A stretch of DNA of 64,000 nucleotides from JAAYZM01 sp964510785 (GCA_964510785.1 CAZECM010000009.1:4161-68160), one strand, 5' to 3'. Shown: positions 1 to 8,537, counted from the stretch's first letter. Translations and numbers: made by a program. The notes: a model not told the origin generated them from the letters alone.

Positions 1-300
1 GCCGGGCCGTTCCGGCTGTTCTGGTCCGTGGTGCTGCCGATGAGCAAGCCCATCCTCGGGGTCGTGTCGGTGTTCGCCGTCATCGCCTCGTGGAAGGACT
101 TCCTGTGGCCGCTGCTCGTGCTGACCAAGCCCGACCTGCAGCCGCTCTCCGTGCGCCTGCCATCGCTCCAGGCGACCACTGACCTCGGTGTCCTCATGGC
201 CGCGCTCGCGATCTCCACCCTCATTCCGATCCTCTTCTTCCTGGTCTTCCAGCGCATGTTCCTGAGAGGCGCCGGCCTAGGCGGCGCGATCAAGGGCTAG
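1..300 (+). CDS. Sugar ABC transporter permease (MalG type), C-terminal fragment
   Basis: The 5' part lies outside the window; the frame is open from base 1. The last 99 residues match the C-terminal end of the inner-membrane permease of carbohydrate ABC importers (binding-protein-dependent transport family). Seen here are a segment just after the EAA cytoplasmic loop (VVLPMSKPIL), a hydrophobic helix ending in WKDFLWPLLVL, a periplasmic stretch, and a last helix followed by the usual basic-glycine tail (GAIKG). The partner permease and binding protein should lie upstream. It is not part of the LplABC-type operon starting at 4796, because three unrelated genes separate them. The substrate cannot be told from this fragment. 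Confidence 0.85.
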   Translation, partial: AGPFRLFWSVVLPMSKPILGVVSVFAVIASWKDFLWPLLVLTKPDLQPLSVRLPSLQATTDLGVLMAALAISTLIPILFFLVFQRMFLRGAGLGGAIKG

Positions 301-318
301 CCGCCTCCCGCCTCTCAC

Positions 319-396
319 CGCGACGTAGGGCCGAGCGCTTCGAGGTAGGTCCGCTGGGGCACTTTCTGGCGCGCTCGGTACTACTTCGCGGGGGTG
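319..396. repeat. GAGGTAG palindromic intergenic repeat, copy A
   Basis: Two direct units (321-337 and 341-354) of the form CGANGTAGGKCCG are followed by an inverted unit at 381-390. Bases 319-328 pair with 381-390 over 10 positions with one mismatch. Bases 322-356 align with 47907-47941 in copy C with only a few differences. It fills most of the gap between the permease and the DUF1508 gene. Confidence 0.55.
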
Positions 397-513
397 GAGG
401 TGGGTGAAGTGGGGGGTGGTCGCGGCGTTCGGGCTGCCGGGGAGCGCGCGGTGGTGCACGATGGCGCTACCGGTCCGGCACCGACGCCGGACCCGTCTCG
501 AGCGGAGCACGAC

Positions 514-696
514 ATGGCGTTCAAGTTCACCGTCCACCAGAGCGAGAAGAGCGGCGAGTTCTGGTTCCGGATCGTCGCGGCCAACGGCAACATCCTCGCG
601 AGCAGCCAGCAGTACGCCCAGAAGCGCTCGGCACTCGACGCGATCGAGTCGATCAAGAAGAACTCCCCCGACGCCGAGGTCTCCGACGAGTCCTGA
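514..696 (+). CDS. DUF1508 (YegP-like) small protein
   Basis: A 60-residue protein carrying one copy of the YegP/DUF1508 repeat: FTVHQSEKSGEFWFRIVAANG followed by an alanine/serine helix and AIESIKKN. The family is small and cytosolic. Members usually contain one or two copies of this beta-beta-beta-alpha unit; the biochemical role is not established. I chose the ATG at 514 rather than an upstream start at 394, because the upstream 40 residues are low-complexity and the family begins at MAFKF. The upstream part also overlaps the palindromic repeat. It has no obvious functional link to its neighbours. Confidence 0.8.
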   Translation: MAFKFTVHQSEKSGEFWFRIVAANGNILASSQQYAQKRSALDAIESIKKNSPDAEVSDES

Positions 697-742
697 CCCC
701 AGCTCACCCACCCCGGGGCGATGGGCGGGGGAGGATGGGGGG

Positions 743-1945
743 ATGGAGACGGAGAGGCGCGGGGTGAAGGTCGCGCGGCGGGCGGCCGTGCCACCGTTCG
801 CCGTGATGGACATCATCGCGGAGGCGAACCGGCGCCGGGCGGCGGGCCACGACGTCCTCAACCTGTGCGCGGGGGAACCGGCCACCGGGGCGTCCGACGT
901 CGTCCGCGACCGCGCCGCCGCCATCCTCGCCTCCGGCCAGCTCGGCTACACCGAGGCCCTCGGCGCCCCCGCGCTGCGCGCCGAGATCGCCACGCACTAC
1001 GCCCGCTGGTACGACGTCGAGCTCGATCCGGCGCGCATCGCCGTGACGACCGGCTCCTCGGGCGGCTTCGTGCTCGCCTTCCTCGCGGCGTTCGACGTCG
1101 GCGACCGCGTGGCCCTCGCCCGCCCCGGCTACCCCGCCTACCGCAACGTCCTGAACGCGCTCGGCTGCGAGGTCGTCGAGCTCGACTGCGGACCGGACGC
1201 GCGCTACCAGCCCACGGTCGCGCTGCTCGAGTCGCTCGACGAACCCGTCACGGGCCTCGTCGTCGCGAGCCCCGCCAACCCCACGGGCACCATGATCGAG
1301 CCGGCCGAGCTCGCCGCGCTCGCGGACTGGTGCGCGGCCCACGGCGTACGCCTCATCAGCGACGAGATCTACCACGGCATCACGTACGGCGGGCCGACGA
1401 CGGCGCCCCACCGCGAGAGCGCACCGACGGCGGCCCGGTATCTCGACCAGGGCGCCGTCGTCGTGAACTCGTTCTCGAAGTTCTGGGCGATGACGGGCTG
1501 GCGCCTCGGTTGGCTCGTGCTGCCGGACGACCTGCTGCCCGCCGTCGACGCCCTCGCCGGCAACGTCGCGCTGTGCCCACCGGCACTCGCCCAGGACGCC
1601 GCGATCGCCGCGTTCTCCGACGCCGGGTACGCCGCGGCCCGCGCCAACGTCGCGCGCTACGCCGCGGCTCGCGAGCTGCTTCTTGCGCGGCTCCCTGAGC
1701 TCGGCTGGGACCGGGTGGCCCCCGCGGACGGAGCGTTCTACCTCTACGCGGACATCTCGGCGAGCGGTCTCGACTCGCGCGAGTGGTGCGCCCGGCTGCT
1801 CGCCGAGGCGGACGTCGCCCTGACCCCGGGCACCGACTTCGATCCGGTGGCGGGGCACGACTGGGTGCGCCTGAGCTTCGCGTCCGACGTCGGCGTCATC
1901 GGCGCGGCCGTCGACCGCATCGTCGCCTGGCAGGCCGGGCTCTAG
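743..1945 (+). CDS. Class I/II PLP-dependent aminotransferase
   Basis: A 400-residue fold-type I aminotransferase of the AspC/AlaT superfamily, which moves an amino group between an amino acid and a 2-oxo acid in the cytosol. Visible landmarks are the substrate-loop motif SPANPTGT, the aspartate and tyrosine of SDEIYHGI that contact the cofactor, the Schiff-base lysine in SFSKFWAMTGWRLGW, and the carboxylate-binding arginine near the end in WVRLSF. The length is normal for the family. The start is ATG 743, preceded by GGGGGAGG (727-734) at 8-base spacing; open frame further upstream is composition-driven. Exact substrates cannot be assigned from sequence. It stands alone between DUF1508 and the secreted protease. 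Confidence 0.88.
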   Translation: METERRGVKVARRAAVPPFAVMDIIAEANRRRAAGHDVLNLCAGEPATGASDVVRDRAAAILASGQLGYTEALGAPALRAEIATHYARWYDVELDPARIAVTTGSSGGFVLAFLAAFDVGDRVALARPGYPAYRNVLNALGCEVVELDCGPDARYQPTVALLESLDEPVTGLVVASPANPTGTMIEPAELAALADWCAAHGVRLISDEIYHGITYGGPTTAPHRESAPTAARYLDQGAVVVNSFSKFWAMTGWRLGWLVLPDDLLPAVDALAGNVALCPPALAQDAAIAAFSDAGYAAARANVARYAAARELLLARLPELGWDRVAPADGAFYLYADISASGLDSREWCARLLAEADVALTPGTDFDPVAGHDWVRLSFASDVGVIGAAVDRIVAWQAGL

Positions 1946-2052
1946 CCGCTGCGGACCACGCGCCCGGCCGCTACAGTGCTCGCGGGTCGCCAGCAGATCG
2001 GCGGCGCCGGGCCCGTCGCGGCCGCGCATCGTCCTGTGACCAAGGAGCCGCC

Positions 2053-4386
2053 GTGACCTTCCGCCTCCGGTTCACCACGCGTGCGGCGCTCGCGTCCGCT
2101 TGCGCGAGCCTCGCCCTGCTGCTCGGTGTCACCCCCGGCGTGGCCGAGACGTCGGGCACGTCCACGGTCACGGGAGTGCTGCGGGTCGCCATCGTCGACG
2201 GCGGGCACGGCGTGTCCGACGACGGCGCCCTGTCCGACGGCGGCACCCTCGACGATTCGGCCCCGGGTGGATCCGTGGGGTCGGTCCCCGAGTCGTACCG
2301 GAGCTACGCCCTCGAGGTCGACGGCACCTACCTGCCGCTCGACGCCGCGTCGGTGGACGGGCTCGCGGGGCTGGTGGGGGTGGCCGACGGCGCCCGGGTC
2401 ACGATCGACGTTCGCGCCGCCGGGTCCGGGTCCGCCCGGAGCGGTGCCGCCGGGCTCTGGGCGAGCGGCGCGGGGGCCGACGTCGTGGCCGTGCGGGCCG
2501 TCTCCTCGCCCACGCCCGCACTGGCGACGCAGCAGTCGCACACGACGCACCTCGTGCTCGTCACGGATCCGGCCGCGGGTGGATCCGCCATCACCGAGGC
2601 GGCCGCGAGGGGCGCCGCCGCCAGCGCCGGTCAGTACTGGGTCGCCCAGTCGCGCGGGCGCATCTCGAGCTTCCCGGTGGGTGCGGCCAAGCCGCTCACG
2701 CACTCCGGCGCGTGCGCGATCCTCACCGGTGGTGCCGCTCCAGGGGCCTTCTGGGACCTCCGGAACGCGGCAGAGGCGCTCTTTCCCGACCGCGGCTCGA
2801 GGGCGCACGTCACCGCCGTGCTCCCACCGGGCTGCAGCGCCGACGGCTCCGGTGTGGCCACCGTGGGCGGAGGACTTCACTCGAGTGGCTTCGTCGTCGT
2901 CGGCGGCACCAATCTTCACGCCCTCGTCCACGAGTACGGTCACAACTTCTCGCTCGGCCACTCGAACCTCGGCGTCGTGCGGGGCGGGACGCTCGTGTCC
3001 GACGAGTACTGGGGGCTCTACGGCCCGCAGTCGCTCGGCATCGGGGGCTTCTCCCCGAGCAGCCTCGACGCCGCCTACCAGCACCTGCTCGACGTCCTGC
3101 CCGCCGGCGAGGTGCGCAACGTCGTCGCGGACACGGTCACGCTGTCGCCGGTGACGGGTACCGCGGGAGTCCGTGCCGCAAGGTTCGCTGACCCGGTCTC
3201 GGGCGGGGCCGTGTTCGTGGAGTATCGCGACGGGAAGGGGGCCGACGTCGGCTCCTTCTACGCCCGCCCGAACCCCGGCTGGTTCTTCGGCGCACCCGTG
3301 CCGGAGGAGGTCGTCGCGGCCTGCAAGGCGACCTATGGCCCGGACGCCGCGGAGTGCGACACCGCGCGGCACTACGGACCCGGCGTGCGGGTCTATCACC
3401 TGGGCTCGCGCAACGACGTCACGACCATGACGCTGCCGAGGGGCCTCGGGACGAAGAGCACCCTCGTGCAGGGCGACCGGCTGACCGGCCCCGGCGGCGG
3501 GTACACCGTCGAGGTCACGGCGCTCGGCGCGGCGTCGGCCACGGTCAGGATCATCGCGGGTGCGGTCGCCGCGAAGGTGAGTGCGAGTGCGCCGTCGTCG
3601 TCGTACGGCTCGCGCGCCGAGCTGGCCGTCACCGTGACCGCGCCGACCACCCCTCAGGGCGCCGTCACGGTGCTGTCGGGCACGAAGCAGCTGGGCACGG
3701 CCACGCTCAGCGGCGGGAGGGCGACGGTGCGGCTGCCCGCCACGCTCGCCGTGGGGACGCACGAGCTCACCGTGAGGTACGGCGGTTCGTCGGACGTGAA
3801 GGCCGCGCAGGTCAAGGTGTCGCTGCGGGTCACCCAGGCGAAGCCCAAGGTTGCGGTCGTGGCGACGACGGCGGTCCACGGCAAGGCGGCCCGAGCCACC
3901 GTGACCGTCACGTCCGCCGTGACGCCCACCGGCAAGGTCGTGATCTACGTGGACGGCGCCAAGGTGAAGACCGTGAAGCTCGCGAAGGGGAAGGCCACCT
4001 ACCGGCTCGCCAAGAAGCTCAAGGTCGGCAAGCACAAGGTCCGGGCCGTGTACCTCGGCACCGCGAAGCACTCCCGCGCGAGCAAGACCGTCACCGTGCG
4101 GGTGTGGAGGTCCGTGGCCAAGGTCAGCGGGTTCGCCACAGGTGCCCGGAAGGTCAAGGCGGGAGCGACGCACCGGGACGCGGTGAGGCTCAGCGGCAAG
4201 GGCGTGCTGCAGCGCAGGTCGGGGGCAAGCTGGGTCAAGGTCAGGGCGCTGCCCCGTGGCAAGGTGACCGTCGCGATCAAGGCAGGCGCGGCGGGCACCT
4301 CGACGAAGTACCGGATCGTGATCAAGAACGCCGGCTCGGTCAAGGGCGTCACCTCCAAGGCGCTGACCCTCCGCACGACCCCCTGA
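2053..4386 (+). CDS. Secreted zinc metalloprotease with Ig-like C-terminal domains
   Basis: A 777-residue exported protein. The GTG start at 2053 follows AAGGAG (2042-2047). A Sec-type signal peptide covers about residues 1-32 (basic start, hydrophobic ALASACASLALLLGV). A catalytic domain carries the zinc site HEYGHNFSLGHS with H293, E294, H297 and H303, in the spacing of metzincins of the gametolysin (M11)-like group. The glycine usual at the third position after the second histidine is serine here. After about residue 510 come two Ig-like beta-sandwich repeats of the Big_3-type (ELAVTVTAPTTPQGAVTV and ARATVTVTSAVTPTGKVVI), then a very lysine-rich tail. The tail may bind cell-wall polymers or polysaccharide. 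Predicted role: degradation of extracellular protein. Confidence 0.8.
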   Translation: MTFRLRFTTRAALASACASLALLLGVTPGVAETSGTSTVTGVLRVAIVDGGHGVSDDGALSDGGTLDDSAPGGSVGSVPESYRSYALEVDGTYLPLDAASVDGLAGLVGVADGARVTIDVRAAGSGSARSGAAGLWASGAGADVVAVRAVSSPTPALATQQSHTTHLVLVTDPAAGGSAITEAAARGAAASAGQYWVAQSRGRISSFPVGAAKPLTHSGACAILTGGAAPGAFWDLRNAAEALFPDRGSRAHVTAVLPPGCSADGSGVATVGGGLHSSGFVVVGGTNLHALVHEYGHNFSLGHSNLGVVRGGTLVSDEYWGLYGPQSLGIGGFSPSSLDAAYQHLLDVLPAGEVRNVVADTVTLSPVTGTAGVRAARFADPVSGGAVFVEYRDGKGADVGSFYARPNPGWFFGAPVPEEVVAACKATYGPDAAECDTARHYGPGVRVYHLGSRNDVTTMTLPRGLGTKSTLVQGDRLTGPGGGYTVEVTALGAASATVRIIAGAVAAKVSASAPSSSYGSRAELAVTVTAPTTPQGAVTVLSGTKQLGTATLSGGRATVRLPATLAVGTHELTVRYGGSSDVKAAQVKVSLRVTQAKPKVAVVATTAVHGKAARATVTVTSAVTPTGKVVIYVDGAKVKTVKLAKGKATYRLAKKLKVGKHKVRAVYLGTAKHSRASKTVTVRVWRSVAKVSGFATGARKVKAGATHRDAVRLSGKGVLQRRSGASWVKVRALPRGKVTVAIKAGAAGTSTKYRIVIKNAGSVKGVTSKALTLRTTP

Positions 4387-4423
4387 CCCGGCTAAATCAC
4401 TTCCTCGGCGGGGGGAGGAGGCG

Positions 4424-4429
4424 TACGGT
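4424..4429 (+). promoter_or_regulatory. Putative -10 of the 4.4-kb leader RNA
   Basis: TACGGT matches the TANNNT -10 of high-GC actinobacteria. It would start a transcript near 4436, just before the strong Shine-Dalgarno at 4442. A weak -35 candidate (TTCCTC, 4401-4406) is 17 bases upstream. Confidence 0.4.
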
Positions 4430-4435
4430 CGGGGT

Positions 4436-4529
4436 ATCGCTGAAAGGAGGTGGTCCAACGGTGTATATCCATAGGACGCGAGAGGTGACTGTCCGCTAGT
4501 CGCCCCAGCAACTGGGACGGACTGCCTCC
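4436..4529 (+). ncRNA. Structured leader with SD-sequestering helix and alternative stems
   Basis: Bases 4446-4456 (GGAGG-TG-GTCC) can pair with 4519-4529 (GGAC-TG-CCTCC), burying the Shine-Dalgarno. A competing stem pairs GTCCG (4491-4495) with CGGAC (4518-4522) and encloses CCCAG/CTGGG (4504-4508/4512-4516) with a 3-base loop. GGAC at 4519-4522 belongs to both stems, so the two folds exclude each other. The layout resembles a translation-dependent attenuator or a small conserved RNA. No ORF follows for almost 300 bases. I have a vague sense that the core recurs in other actinobacteria, but cannot search. Confidence 0.5.
4461..4499 (+). CDS. 12-codon leader ORF with near-perfect anti-SD complement
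   Basis: GTG at 4461 opens a 12-residue peptide (VYIHRTREVTVR) ending in TAG at 4497. It follows GAAAGGAGGTGGTCC (4442-4456), which pairs with the 3' end of 16S rRNA over its whole length apart from one G-U position. This is far stronger than any other ribosome site in the window. The ORF ends inside the stem at 4491-4522, so a translating ribosome would open that stem. It may be a leader peptide rather than a functional protein. Confidence 0.4.
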   Translation: MYIHRTREVTVR

Positions 4530-4703
4530 GCCCACCGCTCGGCCCCATCTCGAGGGCCATGGGAGCGGCGAGCGATTTCCCGGCAGTCACCGCAGCCCGT
4601 GGGGCCGCGCCATCGTCCAGCGCGGCAGCCGGTTCGCCCGGCACCCCACGGGCTGTCCCCTGCCCACCGGCTGGGAGCGTTACCAAGGCGTTATCCGAAC
4701 CGT
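4530..4703 (+). other. Spacer between leader RNA and transporter promoter
   Basis: No credible coding frame was found here. A weak fold-back can be formed by CCCGTGGGG-type and CCCCACGGG-type stretches (about 4598-4606 and 4644-4652), which could end the leader transcript; it has no T-run. Part of a degenerate operator for the LacI protein (4695-4708) overlaps the right edge. Confidence 0.3.
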
Positions 4704-4733
4704 TTGACGCCAGCGAAAGTCGATGGCTATCTT
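4704..4733 (+). promoter_or_regulatory. Promoter of the sugar transporter operon
   Basis: TTGACG (4704-4709) and TATCTT (4728-4733) are 18 bases apart and form the best sigma-70-like promoter in the window. Transcription should start near 4740, inside the operator at 4735-4750. A degenerate operator (4695-4708) overlaps the -35 box. Confidence 0.65.
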
Positions 4734-4734
4734 T

Positions 4735-4778
4735 GTCGAAGCGGTTCGACGGATCGATGGTTCATCGAAGCGCTCCGA
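4735..4778 (+). promoter_or_regulatory. LacI-family operators upstream of the transporter operon
   Basis: GTCGAAGCGGTTCGAC (4735-4750) is an inverted repeat with 6-base arms. A second, poorer site TCGAAGCGCTCCGA lies at 4765-4778. The same core is found at 14391-14404 before GH3 and at 15535-15548 before GH31, next to the LacI gene. The first site covers the expected transcription start, so binding should block initiation. Confidence 0.7.
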
Positions 4779-4795
4779 CACGAAGGAGTGGCGAG

Positions 4796-5731
4796 GTGCG
4801 GGAACCCAGCGGAACGACGACCCGAAGTGGACGCAAGACGTCCGTCGGGATGTTCCTGTGCATCGTGCCGTTCCTCGCTCTGATGTTCCTGTTCTCCTAC
4901 CTGCCGCTCTACGGCTGGATCTACTCGCTCTTCGACTACAAGCCAGCGCTCGGCCTGGGCGGCAGCGAGTTCGTGGGGCTGCAGTGGTTCGAGATGCTCG
5001 TCAGCTCTCCCACGCAGCTGCAGCAGATCGGGCAGGTGCTGCTCAACACGCTCGCGATCAGCTTCCTGGGGATCGCGACGTCGTTCCTGCCCGTGCTGTT
5101 CGCCGTGCTCCTCAACGAGATCAAGGCGCCCTGGTTCCGCAACTCCGTGCAGACGCTCACGACGCTGCCGAACTTCATCTCGTGGGTGCTCGTCTACATG
5201 ATCGCGTTCGCGCTGTTCACGAGCACGGGCCTCGTCAACAACATCCTGATCGACCTCGGCATCGTCGACGACCCCGTGAGGTTCCTCGACTCGGGCGGGC
5301 CGAAGGTCTGGATCGCGATGACGCTCTGGAGCATCTGGAAGGGCCTCGGCTGGGGCGCGATCATCTACCTCGCCGCGATCACCGGCATCGACCCGTCGCT
5401 CTACGAGTCCGCCCGGATCGACGGCGCGAGCCGCTTCCAGCTCATGCGCTACATCACGATCCCGCAGCTCATCCCCACCTACCTCGTGCTCCTGCTGCTC
5501 TCGGTCGCGAACCTGCTCAACAACGGCATGGAGCAGTACTTCGTGTTCCAGAACGCCTTCAACAAGGACAACATCCAGGTGCTCGACCTGTACGTCTACA
5601 ACATCGGGATCATGGGCTCGAGCCTCTCGATGGCCACCGCGATCGGCATGCTCAAGAGCCTCATCTCGGTCGCACTCCTTTTCACCGTCAACTGGATCGC
5701 CAAGCGCGTGCGCGGCGAGTCCCTCGTCTGA
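4796..5731 (+). CDS. LplB-type sugar ABC transporter permease
   Basis: A 311-residue inner-membrane permease of the LplB/YtcN branch, which imports oligosaccharides. It has six hydrophobic segments, the first at about residues 17-40 (GMFLCIVPFLALMFLFSYL). The EAA loop that docks on the ATPase reads ESARIDGASRFQLMRYITIP. The GTG start at 4796 has GAAGGAG 7 bases upstream; open frame before it carries the promoter and operators and cannot be coding. It is first in a three-gene operon with 5747 and 6740. No ATPase gene is in the window, which is common for this family because a shared MsmX/MsiK-like ATPase serves several importers. Confidence 0.9.
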   Translation: MREPSGTTTRSGRKTSVGMFLCIVPFLALMFLFSYLPLYGWIYSLFDYKPALGLGGSEFVGLQWFEMLVSSPTQLQQIGQVLLNTLAISFLGIATSFLPVLFAVLLNEIKAPWFRNSVQTLTTLPNFISWVLVYMIAFALFTSTGLVNNILIDLGIVDDPVRFLDSGGPKVWIAMTLWSIWKGLGWGAIIYLAAITGIDPSLYESARIDGASRFQLMRYITIPQLIPTYLVLLLLSVANLLNNGMEQYFVFQNAFNKDNIQVLDLYVYNIGIMGSSLSMATAIGMLKSLISVALLFTVNWIAKRVRGESLV

Positions 5732-5746
5732 GGCGGGAGCGGGACC

Positions 5747-6712
5747 ATGGCCACCAAAGTCATCACGCCACGTACACGGAGCCCGCGCGTTGCCGCGGCG
5801 GACCGCCCCGTCGGCACCCGCCTCACCGCCGGCGACCTCGTCTTCAACGCGGTCAACTGGTTCGGGTTCTTCCTCATGGTGCTGCTGTGCGCCTACCCGT
5901 TCTACTTCCTGATCATCAACTCGATCAGCGCGAACGACCTCGCGGCGGCCGGTGACGTGCGGTTCTGGCCGCGGGGCATCCACTTCGCCAACTACGAGCA
6001 GGTCTTCCAGCTGCGGGGCCTCCCGATGGCCGCCGCAGTCTCGGTGGGGCGCACCGTGCTCGGCACCGTGGCGACGGTCATGGCCTCGGGGTTCCTCGGC
6101 TTCATGTTCACCCAGCGCCGCATGTGGAAGCGCCAGCTCTGGTACCGCTTCACGATCGTGACGATGTACTTCAGCGCGGGCCTCATCCCGGTGTTCATCA
6201 TCATGCGCAACCTGGGACTGACCAACAGCTTCTGGGTGTACATCCTGCCGTGGGTGGTCCAGCCGTTCTTCATCATCCTCGTCAAGACGTACGTCGAGTC
6301 GATGCCGGAGTCGCTCCAGGAGGCGGCCGAGCTCGACGGGGCGAACATCGTGCAGGTGTTCTTCCGGGTCTACCTGCCGAACATGACGCCGATCCTCGCG
6401 ACGGTCGCGATCTTCAGCGCGGTGGCGCAGTGGAACAGCTTCCAGGACACGCTCATCTACGTCACGGACCAGTCGCTCTACACGCTGCAGTTCCTGCTCT
6501 ACATGTTCATCAACCAGGCGTCGAGCCTCGCCCAGGCGGCGCAGAACGCCGGGGGCAACGTCGGTGCGATCGCGAACGCCGCGACGTCGCAGACCCCGAC
6601 GTCGATCCGGATGACGGTCTCGGTGATCGTCGTCCTTCCCATCATCTTCATCTACCCACTGTTCCAGCGGTACTTCGTGAAGGGCATCATGCTCGGCGCG
6701 GTCAAGGGCTGA
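5747..6712 (+). CDS. LplC-type sugar ABC transporter permease
   Basis: A 321-residue partner permease of the LplC/YtcP branch. It has a cytosolic N-terminus, six membrane helices, and the EAA loop LQEAAELDGANIVQVFFRVYLP. The C-terminus is the family-typical FVKGIMLGAVKG. The ATG lies 15 bases after the stop of the LplB-type gene, with GGGAGCGGG as ribosome site. It forms the translocation pore with the preceding gene product, fed by the lipoprotein encoded at 6740. The region around residues 245-285 (many Ala, Gln and Asn between helices 5 and 6) is as expected for this branch. Confidence 0.92.
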   Translation: MATKVITPRTRSPRVAAADRPVGTRLTAGDLVFNAVNWFGFFLMVLLCAYPFYFLIINSISANDLAAAGDVRFWPRGIHFANYEQVFQLRGLPMAAAVSVGRTVLGTVATVMASGFLGFMFTQRRMWKRQLWYRFTIVTMYFSAGLIPVFIIMRNLGLTNSFWVYILPWVVQPFFIILVKTYVESMPESLQEAAELDGANIVQVFFRVYLPNMTPILATVAIFSAVAQWNSFQDTLIYVTDQSLYTLQFLLYMFINQASSLAQAAQNAGGNVGAIANAATSQTPTSIRMTVSVIVVLPIIFIYPLFQRYFVKGIMLGAVKG

Positions 6713-6739
6713 CGAAGCCAACCCACAGGAAGGAATGCA

Positions 6740-8518
6740 ATGAAGCACAGGAGAACAGCGGCCTTCGTGGCCGTGGCGTTCGCCGCCGTCGGCACGCTCA
6801 CCGCGTGCACGTCCGACGCCGGCGACCCCACGCCCACCTCGTCGTCCGCGACCGACACCTCCACCCAGGCGGCCGGGTTCCCGGCGGCATGGGACAAGGA
6901 GATCGAGATCGACGTCTTCGGCAGCCTCTCGAACTACATGGGGATCCAAGAGGGCTGGTTCGGCAAGATCGTCAAGGACAAGTTCAACATGAAGCTCAAC
7001 ATCATCGCGCCCAACGTGGCCGGTGGTGGCGACACCCTCTACAACACGCGCGTGGCAGCGGGCGACCTCGGTGACCTCATCGTCATCGACAAGGGCCAGC
7101 AGATGGACGAGCTCATCCAGGGCGGACTCCTCCTCGACGCCGCCGAGTACTACCCGTCGATGACGAACACCGCCGTGTTCGACGCCGCGGTCCAGAACCT
7201 CAACTCCGCGGCGGGCGGCACGTTCGCCTTCCCGACCCAGGTGTCCACGCTCCTGCCCACGCAGCCCTCGGAGGCCCTCGAGCCGACGTTCGGCGCCTAC
7301 CTGCGCTGGGACCTGTACGAGAAGGCAGGCTTCCCCGCGATCGGCACGCTCGAGGACCTGCTGCCCGTCTTCAAGGCGATGCAGGACGCCGAGCCCACCG
7401 CCCCGAACGGCGCCAAGACCTACCCCCTGTCCCTCTTCGCGGACTGGGACGGCAACATGATGAACAACGTCAAGCAGCCGATCACGTACTACGGCTATGA
7501 CGAGCTCGGCTTCGTGCTCGCCAAGGCGGACGGCTCGGACTTCCAGGGCCTGCTCGACGACGACGGCATGTACGAGCGCGTCCTGAAGTTCTACTTCGAC
7601 GCAAACCAGCAGGGTCTCGTGGACCCCGAGTCCACCACGCAGAACTGGGACACGCTCTTCGCGAAGTACCAGAACGGCCAGGTGCTCTACTCCTTCTGGC
7701 CGTGGCTCGGCCAGTCCGCGTTCAACACCGAGGAGAACACGGCGGCGGGCAAGGGCTTCATGCTCGCCGAGATCAAGGACCAGGAGATCTTCGCCTACGG
7801 CGCCGAGGTCTTCGGCGGCAAGCAGATCCTCGCGATCGGCTCCAAGGCCGAGGACCCGGAGCGCATCGCTGCGTTCATCGACTGGCTCTACTCGGCCGAC
7901 GGTGTCAACGCGAACGGCAGCCAGACCATGGGTGCCGCAGGCCCCGAGGGCTTGACGTGGGAGATCGCCGCGGACAACGCGCCCGCGCTGACCGACTTCG
8001 GCCGTGAGGTCTTCCTCGGTGGCGACGGGACCGTCCCGGAGGAGTGGGGCGGCGGCTCGTTCATCGACGGCGTCTCCGCGCTCAACGTGGCGGTCGTGCT
8101 GCCCGCGAGCGAGAACCCGGCGACGGGCGTGGCGTTCAACTACACGACGTGGCCCAGCTTCCAGGCGCTCGTGGAGACCCCGCTCAGCGCGAACTGGTCC
8201 GAGCAGATGGGTGGCGCGGGCTCCGGCATCGAGTTCCTCGTCGGTGCCAACCAGCTCGCCGTCGCACCGGGTGCGAGCTTCACCGCTCCGGCGGACGCCT
8301 CGCAGATCGAGGCCCAGCGCAACCAGGTCAAGGCGGAGATCGTCCAGACCTCGTGGCAGATGGTGTTCGCGGCCAACGCGGGCGAGTTCGACAGCCTGTG
8401 GAGCACGCTGCAGTCACGGGCCGCCGGCCTCGGCTACGAAGACGTCCTCGCGTTCGACATGGGGAACGCGCAGGCGCAGGACGCTGCACGGCAGGCGATC
8501 CTGGCCGAGTTCGGCTGA
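6740..8518 (+). CDS. Extracellular solute-binding lipoprotein (LplA type)
   Basis: A 592-residue lipoprotein. The N-terminus is a type II signal peptide with lipobox LTAC and C23 as the lipidated residue, followed by a Ser/Thr-rich tether. The rest is a large two-lobed binding protein of the LplA/YtcQ family (family 1 solute-binding superfamily), whose size of 500-600 residues suits large oligosaccharides. It is the last gene of the operon and should deliver the ligand to the two permeases. AAGGAATG-type spacing before the ATG is good. The operon is followed by a strong hairpin at 8538. The many aromatic residues (for example WPWLG, YNTARAG-like loops) suit sugar stacking, but the ligand is inferred from the neighbouring enzymes. 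Confidence 0.92.
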   Translation: MKHRRTAAFVAVAFAAVGTLTACTSDAGDPTPTSSSATDTSTQAAGFPAAWDKEIEIDVFGSLSNYMGIQEGWFGKIVKDKFNMKLNIIAPNVAGGGDTLYNTRVAAGDLGDLIVIDKGQQMDELIQGGLLLDAAEYYPSMTNTAVFDAAVQNLNSAAGGTFAFPTQVSTLLPTQPSEALEPTFGAYLRWDLYEKAGFPAIGTLEDLLPVFKAMQDAEPTAPNGAKTYPLSLFADWDGNMMNNVKQPITYYGYDELGFVLAKADGSDFQGLLDDDGMYERVLKFYFDANQQGLVDPESTTQNWDTLFAKYQNGQVLYSFWPWLGQSAFNTEENTAAGKGFMLAEIKDQEIFAYGAEVFGGKQILAIGSKAEDPERIAAFIDWLYSADGVNANGSQTMGAAGPEGLTWEIAADNAPALTDFGREVFLGGDGTVPEEWGGGSFIDGVSALNVAVVLPASENPATGVAFNYTTWPSFQALVETPLSANWSEQMGGAGSGIEFLVGANQLAVAPGASFTAPADASQIEAQRNQVKAEIVQTSWQMVFAANAGEFDSLWSTLQSRAAGLGYEDVLAFDMGNAQAQDAARQAILAEFG

Positions 8519-8537
8519 TCGCCGACCTCGCGGACAC

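Noticed and set aside
334..347. A sequence GAGCGCTTCGAGG similar to the LacI operator
   Set aside because: Only the right half matches and it lies inside the GAGGTAG repeat; there is no promoter of the glycan locus nearby.
1942..4686. A 914-residue minus-strand frame opposite the protease
   Set aside because: No recognisable domain, biased composition, and the plus strand encodes a complete exported protease.
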